Position numbers and translations under genes: made by a program
In this document: positions 44,101 through 54,567 of the stretch, piece by piece
How the letters are laid out: every line of letters starts with the position of its first letter
How positions within the stretch are numbered: the first letter of the stretch is position 1
Assembly: GCA_037349105.1 (NCBI GenBank)
Contig: JAYJMM010000116.1
Coordinates: forward strand, 6,324,001-6,388,000
Direction: 5' to 3'
DNA length: 64,000 nt
Origin: Limnomonas spitsbergensis
Lineage: Eukaryota; Chlorophyta; Chlorophyceae; Chlamydomonadales
The notes under the pieces: model-generated
The model's input: only the letters and a program-made list of their open reading frames with translations
The model's database searches: none
What the model was told of the DNA's origin: nothing

Positions 44101-45000
44101 CATGAACTGCTGCTGGTGTGAAGGCATGAACTGCTGCTGGTGTGCAGGCATGAACTGCTGCTGGTGTGAAGGCATGAACTGCTGCTGGTGTGAAGGCATG
44201 AACTGCTGCTGGTGTGCAGGCATGAACTGCTGCTGGTGTGCGGGCATGAACTGCTGCTGGTGTGCGGGCATGAACTGCTGCTGGTGTGCAGGCATGAACT
44301 GCTGCTGGTGTGAAGGCATGAACTGCTGCTGGTGTGCAGGCATGAACTGCTGCTGGTGTGAAGGCATGAACTGCTGCTGGTGTGCAGGCATGAACTGCTG
44401 CTGGTGCGCGGGCATGAACTGCTGCTGGTGTGCGGGCATGAATTGTTGCTGGTGTGCAGGCATGAACTGCTGCTGGTGTGTGGGCATGAACTGCTGCTGG
44501 TGTGCGGGCATGAACTGCTGCTGGTGTGCAGGCATGAACTGCTGCTGGTGTGAGGGCATGAACTGCTGCTGGTGTGCAGGCATGAACTGCTGCTGGTGTG
44601 CGGGCATGAACTGCTGCTGGTGTGAAGGCATGAACTGCTGCTGGTGTGCAGGCATGAACTGCTGCTGGTGTGTGGGCATGAACTGCTGCTGGTGTGCGGG
44701 CATGAACTGCTGCTGGTGTGCAGGCATGAACTGCTGCTGGTGTGCGGGCATGAACTGCTGCTGGTGTGAAGGCATAAACTGCTGCTGGTGTGCAGGCATG
44801 AACTGCTGCTGGTGTGCGGGCATGAACTACTGCTGGTGTGCGGGCATGAACTGCTGCTGGTGTGCGGGCATGAACTGCTGCTGGTGTGAAGGCATGAACT
44901 GCTGCTGGTGTGCAGGCATGAACTGCTGCTGGTGTGAAGGCATGAACTGCTGCTGGTGTGCAGGCATGAACTGTTGCTGGTGTGCAGGCATGAACTGCTG
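35143..45000. repeat. ~3.29-kb higher-order modules inside the 24-bp array
   Basis: Landmarks such as ctggcgcggccatgaactg and gcatgcactgctacttttgt recur at 35.16/38.45/41.74 kb and 35.29/38.58/41.87 kb, an offset of 3,287 bp (137 units less one base). Copies two and three are nearly identical, from about 38.12/41.41 kb to at least 40.2/43.5 kb. Part of module one is shorter by 360 bp (36.97 to 39.89 kb offset 2,927). A 432-bp (18-unit) duplication is nested at 36090/36522. Confidence 0.8.
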
Positions 45001-45249
45001 CTGGTGTGAGGGCATGAACTGCTGCTGGTGTGCAGGCATGAACTGCTGCTGGTGTGCAGGCATGAACTGCTGCTGGTGTGCAGGCATGAACTGCTGCTGG
45101 TGTGCAGGCATGAACTGCTGCTGGTGTGCAGGGCCTAGGCTGGTCAAATTTTGGTCTCCATCAGCTTAAGTGGAGTCTAAACCTCAGCCTTTAAAAAATG
45201 GTCAGTGTACAACCAATTTAACTCAGGGGTGAAAACTCTGGAACTCCAG

Positions 45250-48200
45250 AAACCTAAACTATCACTGATCGACATGCTGGGGCCTGCCCCCGCTTACAAT
45301 GCAGCGTGTACCGGCAGGCCCTCGCTGTCACAAAAGACTTCAACTGCCCGCTCAAGGTGGCAGGTTCATCCTCCGCCACAGCACAGCTGTGGACAAGGAT
45401 AGGCCAGGATGGGCTGGCGAGCGAGAGGACGCCCGGTCAGGTGTGGGCCCTATCGACAACTTGTGGGTGAAAGAAAGAAATTACACCCTACTGGTGTGTG
45501 TGCTGATAAGTGTTTATGTTAGTGTGCACCATACCACCTTGGGCAGGCTGCTAGATGGCCACTCATTGGGCCGACAGGGACCATACCTCGACAGTTAACA
45601 CTGGTGGTGATGGAGGACCATGCCACTTAGGGTGTCCTTTGGCCTCAGATTGGGCCTTTGTAGCTGGTTGTAGCAGGTTGCCAGCGAGGCATGATGCAAC
45701 AGCATGGCCGGTCGGTAGCCCAACCAAAAAGGCGGCATGCTGCATCACAATCCCTTAAATGTGACTGGGGCGTCGCTGCCTGTAGCTGGAGTATACAAAT
45801 AACCACTGGCATACACCCCCCCCACTGTGTGTGCGCAGCCAACATTGAGGTTTGTCCTGATGCAGCCCGTCCCATCTCCCAGGATCCACTCGTGGTTGCA
45901 TGCTGTGTCCAGTGCTGCAGCGCTGCAGAAGCAGGTACGGTTGCCGCAGCATGCAACATTGACGCAGGTGCAAGGTGGCTCCCAGGCTGCAGCAGTTATT
46001 ATTTTTAGCCCATCAGCCATCAGATCACCTTTGGCTGCTAGGCGGCCACCACTCAGCCGATTGGGACCCAACCTCCATCGGCCTACAGGCTACAGCCGGT
46101 AATCCAAGGAGCAGGGCTTGCTGCACACCGGCACCAAACCCCCACGGCTGGGCCATGATGCTCATATTCCATACGATATGCATCGCTGTAGCATCAGGGC
46201 ATGCCCAATCATTCACAGGCCTTGGCATGCTGTAGCCCACTGTTTATTTGGAATGCTGTGCCCAGGGTGGCTCAGCTGTCTTTTTGACATATTCATTCCC
46301 ACTACAGGGGCAGTGCGCATGTGCAGCATAATGCCACTGCATGGGCAGTTCCCATATGCAGCATAATGCCACCGCATGGGCAGCACCCATGTGCTGCACA
46401 ACCCCACTTATTGACACACCCTGAGGCAGGTCTTGACTCCAAGTTGCTGTCGACCCTCAGGTTGGCATGGCCCCTCAGTATTGCTTTGGCCCCTCATCTT
46501 CTATTCGATTCAAATATCTGTCACCTGGTCTGCAGTGTGAAGCTCTGGGTGCCAAGCTGCATGCAGCAAAGGCTCAATTCAAAGAGGAGAGGGCCGTTTT
46601 TGAGGAGCAGCTCGACAGGCAGCATCAGACCCTCGAGGGGCAGGTACAGGACACAGACTGCCGTATGATATTAAGATTAGTTTGACCTCTGATGTTTTAA
46701 TGCAAATCCGCAATGGAGACTAGGGACCGAGTCGGGATCCTGGAGTAGGGATGGGTCATGCAAGGCTTATCCGGCTACAATTCAGCTGCCTTGCGGCTAC
46801 GGGCTGGGGGGCCTGGTGTAGTGACTGGCAAGTCCTGGCTGCACCAGGCCCTCCCAGGCGCAGGTCACAGTGTAGCTGAATTTATTTACGGAACCTGAAA
46901 TAAGCATTGGACTGCCACAAATGATGCAAGGCCCTGAAAGGACCCAGCAGGGCAGTTTCATTCTCAGAGGCCGGGTCTAGGAGGTCTTTTATAGAGCTCA
47001 TCCAGTCACCCCTTCACAATCGCTTGCCAAGCTTTTGGCCAGCGCGCCCAGTGAACCGTTCCTTATCTGCTGGCAGTGACTAAAGTGACTAACTAGAAGC
47101 ACTGGAGTTATGAGTTTTTTGGGGGGGGGCCACTTCCTGGTCCATAGATCTTGGATCCTATATTAACCAGGTTCAAACCAGGACCAATTTGGTGGGGTGG
47201 CAGTACTGTTTGGTCACCAGAACTTCAGTCATAAATCAACCAGGTTGAAACCATGATCAGTTTTTTTTGTAGGGGTGGCATTCCTGCCTATCCCATGGAA
47301 CCTTAGTTTAAAACAGGATCTGGCACCTATCACACTATCTAACTATAAACGCACACAAACAGCACCAGCCAAGGTAAGAAATAATAATGCAAGACCAGTG
47401 CATGTTCATGCTTTGTTTTCGTTTTCTTAGAAAGGCAATTGGCTGCATTGCATTGCCTAAGGTTCATCGCTTGGGCATGCAACTGGACGAGGCCAGACAG
47501 GAGGCGTCCAAGAACTCTGCAACGGTGCAACAGCAGCGCCTTCAAAAGCAGCAGCTGCAGGAGGACCTGCAAGCAGCGCTCGGAAAGGTGCAGGCAGACC
47601 ACCTGGAAGCTGCGCGGCAGCTGAAGGCCATGGGCCACAGCATGGCTGAGCAGAAGAACGACCATGCCAGGTGTGGTAGAAAGAAAGTGTGGATTCCGCA
47701 GGAACCCTGCTTGCCTGGCTTCACAGGCTGAGTATGAGCATGTTGCCAGCTGTAATGCCTCGTCGCCAGACTGCTGCCTTTCACCTGAACAGCTCCTTGT
47801 GTCAAGACCCTTTCCGTGCCTGTCTCATTGGCATGACATGCCACCAGTAATTTAGATATATTTACAAATCTATCGTACTCTTGAAGTAATTTGAGATGTT
47901 ATTTTGCTCCCAAATGCCTGTGAGTGAATGTAACCTCCATAATTTCCTCGAACCTTCATAGCCTGTTTTCAAAATAAATCAGTCATTAGGGTGCCAGCAG
48001 GCGCATGAGACTCCCGCCTGCTGGCCAATGCGTGCACTGGCAAAATAGTCCCACTTCCTGGGGCTGTGTTAATAAAACCTTGGAATGCTTAATTTCGTGG
48101 CCACAATGCTGCCAAATATCACCCCCCCGCCTGCAAATGAATCTACCCTCAGTGGGCTGCCCCGCGGCTGCCAAAGGCCCGTTTGGGGCCCAATCTTGAC

Positions 48201-50342
48201 CAGTCTAGAGACATAGGCTCAGGCAGCATGGCTAGAGTCAAGGAAGTGGCAGAACTATCCATGAAGTGGAGCAATGGAGGGAGGAGGCATCTGCCCGTAT
48301 CATCCGTAGACCATGCACTCTTCCAAGCCCAATTGTGCCTGGTAGCTTCTGAGACTTGAAGGCGACACTTGCACATCACCAATGCCACTGGACACCATCC
48401 CTCCACAACAAGGCTGCAGTCTGCATTTTGGCGCCACACCTAAGATCCCTGAATACAGCAGACTATTGTGTGTCTGTGGGTCTATCCCCCCTAGGTCTAT
48501 CCCCTGTTGCCGGGGGCGGGCACTTGCAAGCAGTAGCTGAGACAGGATGCATTGTCTGCTTTGAGTAGAAATGAATCTCTCAGCAGCTGTCCCCTGCCTG
48601 CCCTCCCTCTGCACGCAGGGACACCAGTAAGCTGCAGGAGACGTTGCAATCCTCGCAGCAAGAGGTTGAGCTACTGCAGCGACACACCCGGCTGCTGGAG
48701 CTCGCCGGAAGCCTAGCCTCAAAGGAGCAAGAGCAGTCAAACATGCAGCTGGCGGCTGCGCAGCAGGCAACGGCTGAGCATCAACAAGCGTCGCGGGGAG
48801 CAGCGCAGGAGGCTAGCTTGTGGAGGGACAAATTTGAAAAACTCAACCTTGTGATGCAGGTCGGTGCGGCTAAGCCCTAAACCTCAGCAATTTGAGCATG
48901 TCTGGGTTCAAAAGGTAATCCAATGCGTTTGTAACGAATTGCTCAGCTTGCCTGTCATGAACTACAGCTTGCTGGTCTTCAGGAGTATGGGCACTCCTGC
49001 CGATTGCCTATCTTCCTTCCCATTTGAAAAGCCAGGCCATGATCATCCACCATGCCCCTTGACCCTTAAACCTGATATTTGCATTTGGAACTGGAAGGTC
49101 ATGATTCTCTACCTTGAAGTCCTAAACCCTATAACCTGATAATTCCATTCGGTGCATTTAAGTCATGATGATCCACTTCACCCTTAGGGCCCTGATCATC
49201 CATTTAACCCTGAGGTCCTTACACCCTCAAGCCTGATCCTTCCGTTGGATGCATTTAGGTCATTCAAAAGAGGTTTCAGATGGCTGAGGACCCCAAGCCT
49301 GAGCTGGCCATTAAGGCGTCATTGAGAGAGGCTGACCTGCGACAGCTGAAACAGCGCCTGCAGCGCCTCGGGGACCGCGACCAGCAGGCTCTCCGCCACG
49401 GCAGCAACAGCGACGACGACGCAGACAACCACGCTACCTTTCAGGGCGCGCACACCAGGCACGGAGCCGGCGTCATCTCCTCGCTGCCTGAGCCATCGCC
49501 GTCTGATGTGGCTGTGGAGCTTGTGATGAGGCAGCTGCAGCGTGAGAGCGTACGAGGCAGCGCGGAGTATTTGCTGGGTAGCCTGAGCCTGGGCGGGCCT
49601 GCCGCCGGCTCGCTGGCGACGTGGTTCCAGGGCTTGGCGGGCGGCAAGAAGACACACTCGAGCGCCAGCACTGTGCGGGACAGCACAGCCTCAGGCAGCA
49701 CACTGTTCGCAGCTCCTGTGACGAGGCAGCAGGGGTGAGGGGCCTATTTGATTGGAGCTGTCACGGGGATCGAAGCGACTAGGCCGGGGTCTGAGGGAGA
49801 GTGGAGAAGATTTAATTGCTTGGGGTATTGGTATTCCACCCCTAATTTCATTCGCCTGGGTTAGCAACTGACAAGGAGCCTTGTTTTGTTTTCTCTCGTA
49901 CAGGGACCAGCAGCACTACTCGGATGCCGAGTACGCCCCCCGGGACCAATCAGCTACTATTTGTGACAGGGAGAGCAAGCATGCCGCTGTTGTAGGCACC
50001 ACACCTCCAGTGGGCATCCGGGGTAGGCTGTGGCCCCTGGCCCTGGAAGTGCCTTCCAGCCTGGAAGCAGACGGCGACAGCGAAGTGAAGCGGATTTGTG
50101 CCTCCAGCCTGCATGGTGGCCGCAGCCCGCTGACACCGAGGAGCGCGTGCACGCCTTCGCCAGTGGACAGCCGAAAAGACTCTGAGTATGACATGCTGGC
50201 TGAGGACCGGGAGGGCTATGATGAGGGGCTGGAGGCCCTGTCCCCCAGCCACTTGATTCCCTCCAGCATGCTAAGGGCTGGGCTGGAAGAGAAGATCCTG
50301 TCAGCAGGCAAGCTTAGTCCATACCTTTGTGCTAAGGACTGA
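45250..50342 (+). CDS. Gene C: coiled-coil protein with Ser-rich tail, 5' end not found
   Basis: Seven exons join in one frame: 45250-45356, 45883-45934, 46536-46643, 47462-47670, 48619-48859, 49259-49734 and 49904-50342 (TGA 50340-50342), 543 residues. Donors are GT and acceptors AG, with all phases matching. The acceptor at 47461 is ctaag, weaker than ttcttag at 47430, but only the former keeps phase. Residues from about 40 to 260 are heptad-like and Gln/Glu/Leu-rich (FKEERAVFEEQLDRQHQTLE; LQKQQLQEDLQAALGKVQAD; FEKLNLVMQVIQKRFQMAED), then DLRQLKQRLQRLGDRDQQA, then a Ser/Gly-rich tail ending AGKLSPYLCAKD. It is probably a structural or scaffolding coiled-coil protein; no family is recognised. 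Earlier exons would have to lie before 45250, possibly beyond the 15.6-kb array. Confidence 0.75.
45357..45882. other. Gene C intron 1
   Basis: Intronic in the model. It contains text (caccttgggcaggctgctag) that loosely resembles stretches near 46030 and 51965, possibly an old dispersed repeat. No gene was seen. Confidence 0.4.
46306..46405. repeat. Threefold ~36-bp repeat in gene C intron 2
   Basis: Units of catgtgcagcataatgccac...gcatgggcag with small changes. It lies between the exons ending 45934 and starting 46536. Confidence 0.75.
47100..47335. repeat. Diverged ~100-bp duplication upstream of gene C exon 4
   Basis: Motifs aaccaggttcaaaccaggac and aaccaggttgaaaccatgat, each followed by a T- or G-rich stretch and ggggtggca, give two clear and one poor copy in the intron before 47462. 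Confidence 0.6.
49060..49262 (+). repeat. Threefold duplication of the acceptor region before gene C exon 6
   Basis: Three diverged units: cctgatatttgcatttgg...aggtcatgatt, cctgataattccattcggtg then catttaagtcatgat, and cctgatccttccgttggatg then catttag|gtcattc. The last contains the true acceptor; the others carry related catt-aag/ggtcat text. This is a small-scale version of the acceptor arrays in gene A. Confidence 0.65.
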
Positions 50343-50459
50343 AGGAGGCGACTCAGCCCCCCTGTCTCTGCCGGCAACTGCTTAATTATGCAATCGTTTT
50401 CATTTACTGTGTAGATTATAAGTTTGTGAATCATTACAAGGCCGGTTGGACAACCTGGT

Positions 50460-50464
50460 TGTAA
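50460..50464 (+). promoter_or_regulatory. Candidate poly(A) signal TGTAA of gene C
   Basis: TGTAA occurs 118 nt after the gene C stop (ggttgtaacctg). This pentamer is the usual near-upstream element in chlorophyte mRNAs. The motif is short, so support comes mainly from position. Confidence 0.5.
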
Positions 50465-50469
50465 CCTGC

Positions 50470-51649
50470 CGGTCATTCCACGGCATGTTTGCTTGATTCG
50501 GCTGCGTTTCGGCCTTTCGGGTCTTTTATAAGCCGCTAACAGCCATGTTGAGCCAGATCACCTGAAAGGGGGGACTCCGGCAGAAAACATGTGCTCTGTC
50601 TCCCGGACATTGTCGCAGCAGCTCAGTCCTGTCGACCTGTGTCGCATTTAGCGATCTTGCTAGGCGTGGCACTGCTTCAACTCAGCAAACACGTTCTCTG
50701 CCGTTCTCGCCTCTTTGCATGAGTGATCCATGAGATTGAGCCAGGTGTGGTGGAGCGCAGTAGATGGCAGTGATCTCAGATCTTCTAGCCCCATGTCAGG
50801 TGCGGGCAGCCTGTCACTGTGCCTGTCTGCCATCCATGTCACAAGACCATGTGTTCAGCGCGGCTGGGCATGCAAGCCCACATGCCGACATGTGTTTCGC
50901 CCCCTGATTTCCCCTGTAATGTGGCTGCAGCACATGCTGTGATATTTTGAGATGTGAAGTGAGCCCTTTGTCATGGCTCATGCTGCACCCTGTCCACTAC
51001 CCCTTTCAAATCGGGGGATGCTTCGCTTCCGTCCCGTTGACTAACGTATTGCCTGCAAAATTCATCTTGGATGAGAAGCCCAGTTTCTTAACTTCCTGCA
51101 TTGAGGAATCTATGACCTATACACTTAGCCTTGTTGCCTCTGCAGCAGCCTGATGCACCCTTGGCAACCCTCTCCCGCTTGCCCACCTGCCAAACTCTTT
51201 TGCACCCACGTCGTATTGTATGACTGTGGCTTATCTTCTCCACTATGGCTTTCATTCCCACATCACTGTCTTTTGGTTGTGTGTTAGTTAGTTGCTAGCC
51301 CAGGGGGGTCCCTTTTTTCTGCTTGCTGTCCTAGCGTGATTAGTGCCTGTATCGGTTTACAGACACGTCCCATGCATCAAATTGCATGCTCTTCTGGACT
51401 GTAAAAAGTTGTAATAATTCCCTCCCAATGCCCACCCACTTAATGCATTATAAATTAACAATCATGTTGACACCTGTAACCTGCCACCGTGCTCGCCAGG
51501 GTTCGACTCAGCAGGGGTACAGGTTAGAGGCTCATGCTTGAGGCGAAATCTTTCAACCCAGAGGACAGGCTGATTCCTTGTCTGTTCATGCCCTTGTAGC
51601 AACCTGCACACCATAAAAAAGCTACAGCCCTTCTCCCTCTCTGTCGCAG
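50470..51649. other. 3' flank of gene C, no confident gene
   Basis: Unique sequence. Several short frames exist, none with splice or start support. Confidence 0.4.
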
Positions 51650-51739
51650 CTGAGCGCCATGTTCCTGCGTAACCGAGCGCAGTCTGACTATTATCAAAGG
51701 GATAGAGACTATGACAGTGTTCAAGTTGACCTTCTATAG
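51650..51739 (+). CDS. Candidate terminal exon (29 residues)
   Basis: After a good pyrimidine tract and acceptor (ttctccctctctgtcgcag) a frame reads LSAMFLRNRAQSDYYQRDRD YDSVQVDLL and stops at TAG 51737-51739, followed within a few bases by a dispersed repeat. The composition looks like a real C-terminus. It might belong to an alternative 3' end of gene C, but the only nearby GC donor (tcagcag|gcaagc, about 50305) is in the wrong phase, so ownership is unresolved. Confidence 0.35.
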   Translation: MSAMFLRNRAQSDYYQRDRDYDSVQVDLL

Positions 51740-51744
51740 CACCT

Positions 51745-51815
51745 TACATCAATGACGTTACACCTCTGGGCCCTGCTCAATAGGCTCGGCTGCGTGGCCG
51801 CCTAAAGCACCTTTA
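51745..51815. mobile_element. Copy of the gttacacctctgggccc dispersed repeat
   Basis: caatgacgttacacctctgg then gctcggctgcgtggccgcct closely matches 22108-22165 and more loosely 20055-20115 and 14850-14900. It is a dispersed element tail of unknown full length. Confidence 0.55.
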
Positions 51816-52122
51816 GTGTGTGTGACTGATGTGTAAAGGATGCCATGTGCGACTGAGGTGGGTTTGGCCGATTGGGAGTCAGCACCCTGCCAGTGTATTG
51901 GGCAACAAAGAGATGTCAGGCGTGGTGGGTTACTGGTCAGCATTTATTTGATATAGACCATGCCGCTTTTGGTAGGCTGCTGGACAACCACCATTGGAGA
52001 CCACTGGAGACTGAACCTTGACTCGCTCATGGCCGGTTCCCAAGTATCCAGGCTTGCTGCACCGTAGGCTAAAATGAAGCTGAGCTGCAGCTAAAGAACC
52101 CTGTAGCCAACTAAGGTGTGGG

Positions 52123-52473
52123 CTAGAAAGGCTCAAGTGAGACAGAAGCTTGCAAGTGTGGGTGCGTGTTCTGCCATACATCCTCCTCTTCGCGGGCGGA
52201 ACCATCCACCGAGTTCAATATGCAGCTCCCCAACACCAGCCACCTAAGCTGCGGCAGCTTGACATATAACTCAGGCTGCTCCTCAAGAAGCAGACGGCAT
52301 GCATGAGCAGGGTGTGTAGTCTGCATGTGGAAGAGGTGCCAAAGGAGACAAGGGCTCAGAGTTGGAGTTGAGGGTCCAGAGATGAAGGACGTGTCTTGAG
52401 GGCGGGCATGGTGGCGTAGGGGCCATCTATATTTATTTGCAAGCTTCCAGTAGTATAAAAAAAATTGGAACAC
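52123..52473 (-). CDS. Uncertain open frame, 116 codons
   Basis: The minus-strand frame includes RLLLEEQPELYVKLPQLRWL and SVDGSAREEEDVWQNTHPHL, compositionally protein-like. No splice-site continuity, paralogue or family could be found by eye. It may be a remnant. Confidence 0.2.
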   Translation of the reverse strand: MFQFFLYYWKLANKYRWPLRHHARPQDTSFISGPSTPTLSPCLLWHLFHMQTTHPAHACRLLLEEQPELYVKLPQLRWLVLGSCILNSVDGSAREEEDVWQNTHPHLQASVSLEPF

Positions 52474-52825
52474 AATCAGTGGGGCACGGCCGTTCTGATT
52501 GCTAGCAGGGTTGTTGTGTGCTAGCAGGGTTGTTGCCTTTAAGAGCCCTAGGAATGCATGACGAGGTTGTAGTTACAACCCAGCTCCTGCATTGTACACA
52601 TAGTATCCAGAGCCAATCAATTTATCTTCCCACCGAAATGGGGCAGGCCGTCGTCTCTCTAGAAGCTATGTGTTTGTCCATGAACTGAAAAGACCCCCGC
52701 TGATTTGGCATGTGTTCTCGGCTTTGGCGAACGATGGCCACATCGGCCATAAGCGCAAAAGACTCACATCCGATCATTCCCATGGGATGCGCGTCGACAT
52801 CATCACCAAACATGGTCTGAGCGAT

Positions 52826-53577
52826 CCAGGGCCCAATTACACTTGTCACCGGAACGCGGAAATGGCATGCCAGCTCACCCTCCCCAATTCCACTTGTCAC
52901 CGGAATGGCACCGGAACGCCAGCGTGGCGCCAGCGTGGCGCTGCCGTACCCGTTAAGTGCCATATTTTGCATCGCTCCTATTTTTAGCGATGCAAACATA
53001 CTTCGCATCAACGCTACGACAGCGTGGACAACTTCGTCCTCATCTTCAAATTTTCATCGCCGTCATCTTTCGTTCGTTCTGAATACTCCTTTTCGCCCGT
53101 TCCTACTGCCATGGCCGACGCTTATCCTTAACAGGAGCTTCATTTGAATCTTTCCCGCGTAGAATTTGGCACCGATCTGGCCAACCCAATGGTGAATGTC
53201 GACGTGCCCCTTAGCAGTCCCTCCGATCGCATGGGCTGTCGTTTAGCAGCGGCCTGCATTTGCTACACCCAACTTCGACAGTGCCGGGGCATCCCTGGCT
53301 GCACGTACCTTGCAACTCGACATTTTGCCAAGCAGGATTATCATGCTAAGCGAGACAAGTAGACAGAACACTCTAGATACACGAAGCGATATGGCATACG
53401 CTTGACAGGCTGTTCACTAGAAAAATTTGGTCTCAACCGTACCCGAACACATTCCGGACACAAGTGGAATTACGTTTCAAGTTTTTTCAGCCAGCGTGGC
53501 TGAAGCCTCGCCCAACCAGATAAACCGCCACCGGAACGTGTTCCGTCGAGCGCCCTAGTGGAATTGGGCCCCCAGTC
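52826..53577. mobile_element. Possible short element with inverted ends
   Basis: The left end ccagggcccaattacacttg and the reverse complement of the right end (ctgggggcccaattccacta) form an imperfect inverted repeat about 750 bp apart. Inside, cacttgtcaccggaa is repeated and a perfect 11-bp hairpin (tttgcatcgct, 52966-52996) is present. No transposase and no clear target duplication were seen. Confidence 0.3.
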
Positions 53578-54567
53578 GCATATCAGAAGGCAGTACATCA
53601 GGCGGCAGGACATGTCCCAGGACATAGGGTGCGGGTGAGGTGGCATTTCAATTCCCACCACAAGCATTCCAAGGCAGCGTTCCCGTCAATGACGGGCTCA
53701 TAACCTGCTCATCACCAGCCTGCAGTATCGAATGTTTTGTGACCAAGGCTGTTCCATACTTCCATCGCTTTGAGTGTGTATCGCTCTCTTGCCGACGCTC
53801 AAGACACTGATCCAACAACATCTCTGTTCACTGAAAACGCCATTCCAGGTGTATGGATGGAGGCTATTTCCGACATCGACCAACTGAACCAGTTCGCACG
53901 CGGTTCATGATTGATGATATATAACAGGTGAGCATGCTGCGTCCAAGCAGCTTTACATCGTCTGAACACGGTTATGTCATTTCGAAGCACTTGCGCCGTG
54001 ACCAGGCGGGGACACACACGTTCAAATCACTTCAGCATCCCGATGTCGCTGCATGCTTTGTTCATTTCACACGTTACGGCGATTAAATTCCTGATCAAGA
54101 CAAGCTGAGCCGCTCATCGAGCAAGTTCTTGTCAATCCTCACCGCGTGACGTGGGCAGCAGGTTGTTAGGCAGGACAGGATTGGGACAGGATAGTGTGCA
54201 ATATGGCCTGTGATGCCGCGCTTCCACCTGGTGAGGAAGTGGAGGATCAATAATGTTTCCGCTTGTCGACAGCAGCTGGCACATATACCGGTAGCTGCTT
54301 AGTCGTCCTGTAAGATGTAATCCAGGAAGGGAGCCAACCTTCTCATCTTCAGGATCTGCTACAGAAGCGTGGTATTTTCAATAATGTATGTTAGGTGGAT
54401 GTGCGGTGAAATTTACGTCACGAAAACCTCAGGCCTGGCCAATTTGAGGATTTGTAATGGGCGAACACCATGCATGCTGTAGGATTATGGGCCAGGCTCT
54501 ATGGCTATTAAGTGTCGCCAGGGCTACGTACTTCGATGCCTTGTGAACAGTGTGAATCGTCTGCCAG
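53578..54567. other. No confident gene
   Basis: Unique sequence between the possible inverted-repeat element and gene D. Nothing could be supported. Confidence 0.4.

Larger units (their letters stand above)
29497..45130. repeat. 15.6-kb array of a 24-bp unit, about 650 copies
   Basis: Unit gcaggcatgaactgctgctg followed by gtgt. Main variants differ after ctgctggtg: tgcagg, tgcggg, cgcggg or tgaagg. Because 24 is divisible by three, five of six frames are open over long spans: minus-strand octapeptides QQQFMPAH, SSSSCLHT and AAVHACTP, plus-strand NCCWCAGM and ELLLVCRH; the remaining plus frame has TGA in each unit. Indels (gtgtgtgcaag, gaactgaactg, ggcgcggcc) shift one periodic frame into another without closing it, so length of open frame says nothing about coding. 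The plus strand is G-rich over C (9 to 5 per unit) and carries CTGCTG in every unit. It ends 119 bp before the first identified exon of gene C. Confidence 0.95.

Noticed and set aside
29497..45130. CRISPR array
   Set aside because: Units are contiguous 24-mers with no spacers, in a eukaryotic context.
45299..45438. Alternative gene C exon VYRQALAVTKDFNCPLKV after atgcag
   Set aside because: Open and plausible, but its end phase does not fit the exon at 45883, while 45250-45356 fits at both ends.
47431..47461. Better-looking acceptor ttcttag for gene C exon 4
   Set aside because: It puts the exon out of phase or into a stop (gcctaa); the weaker ctaag at 47461 keeps the frame.
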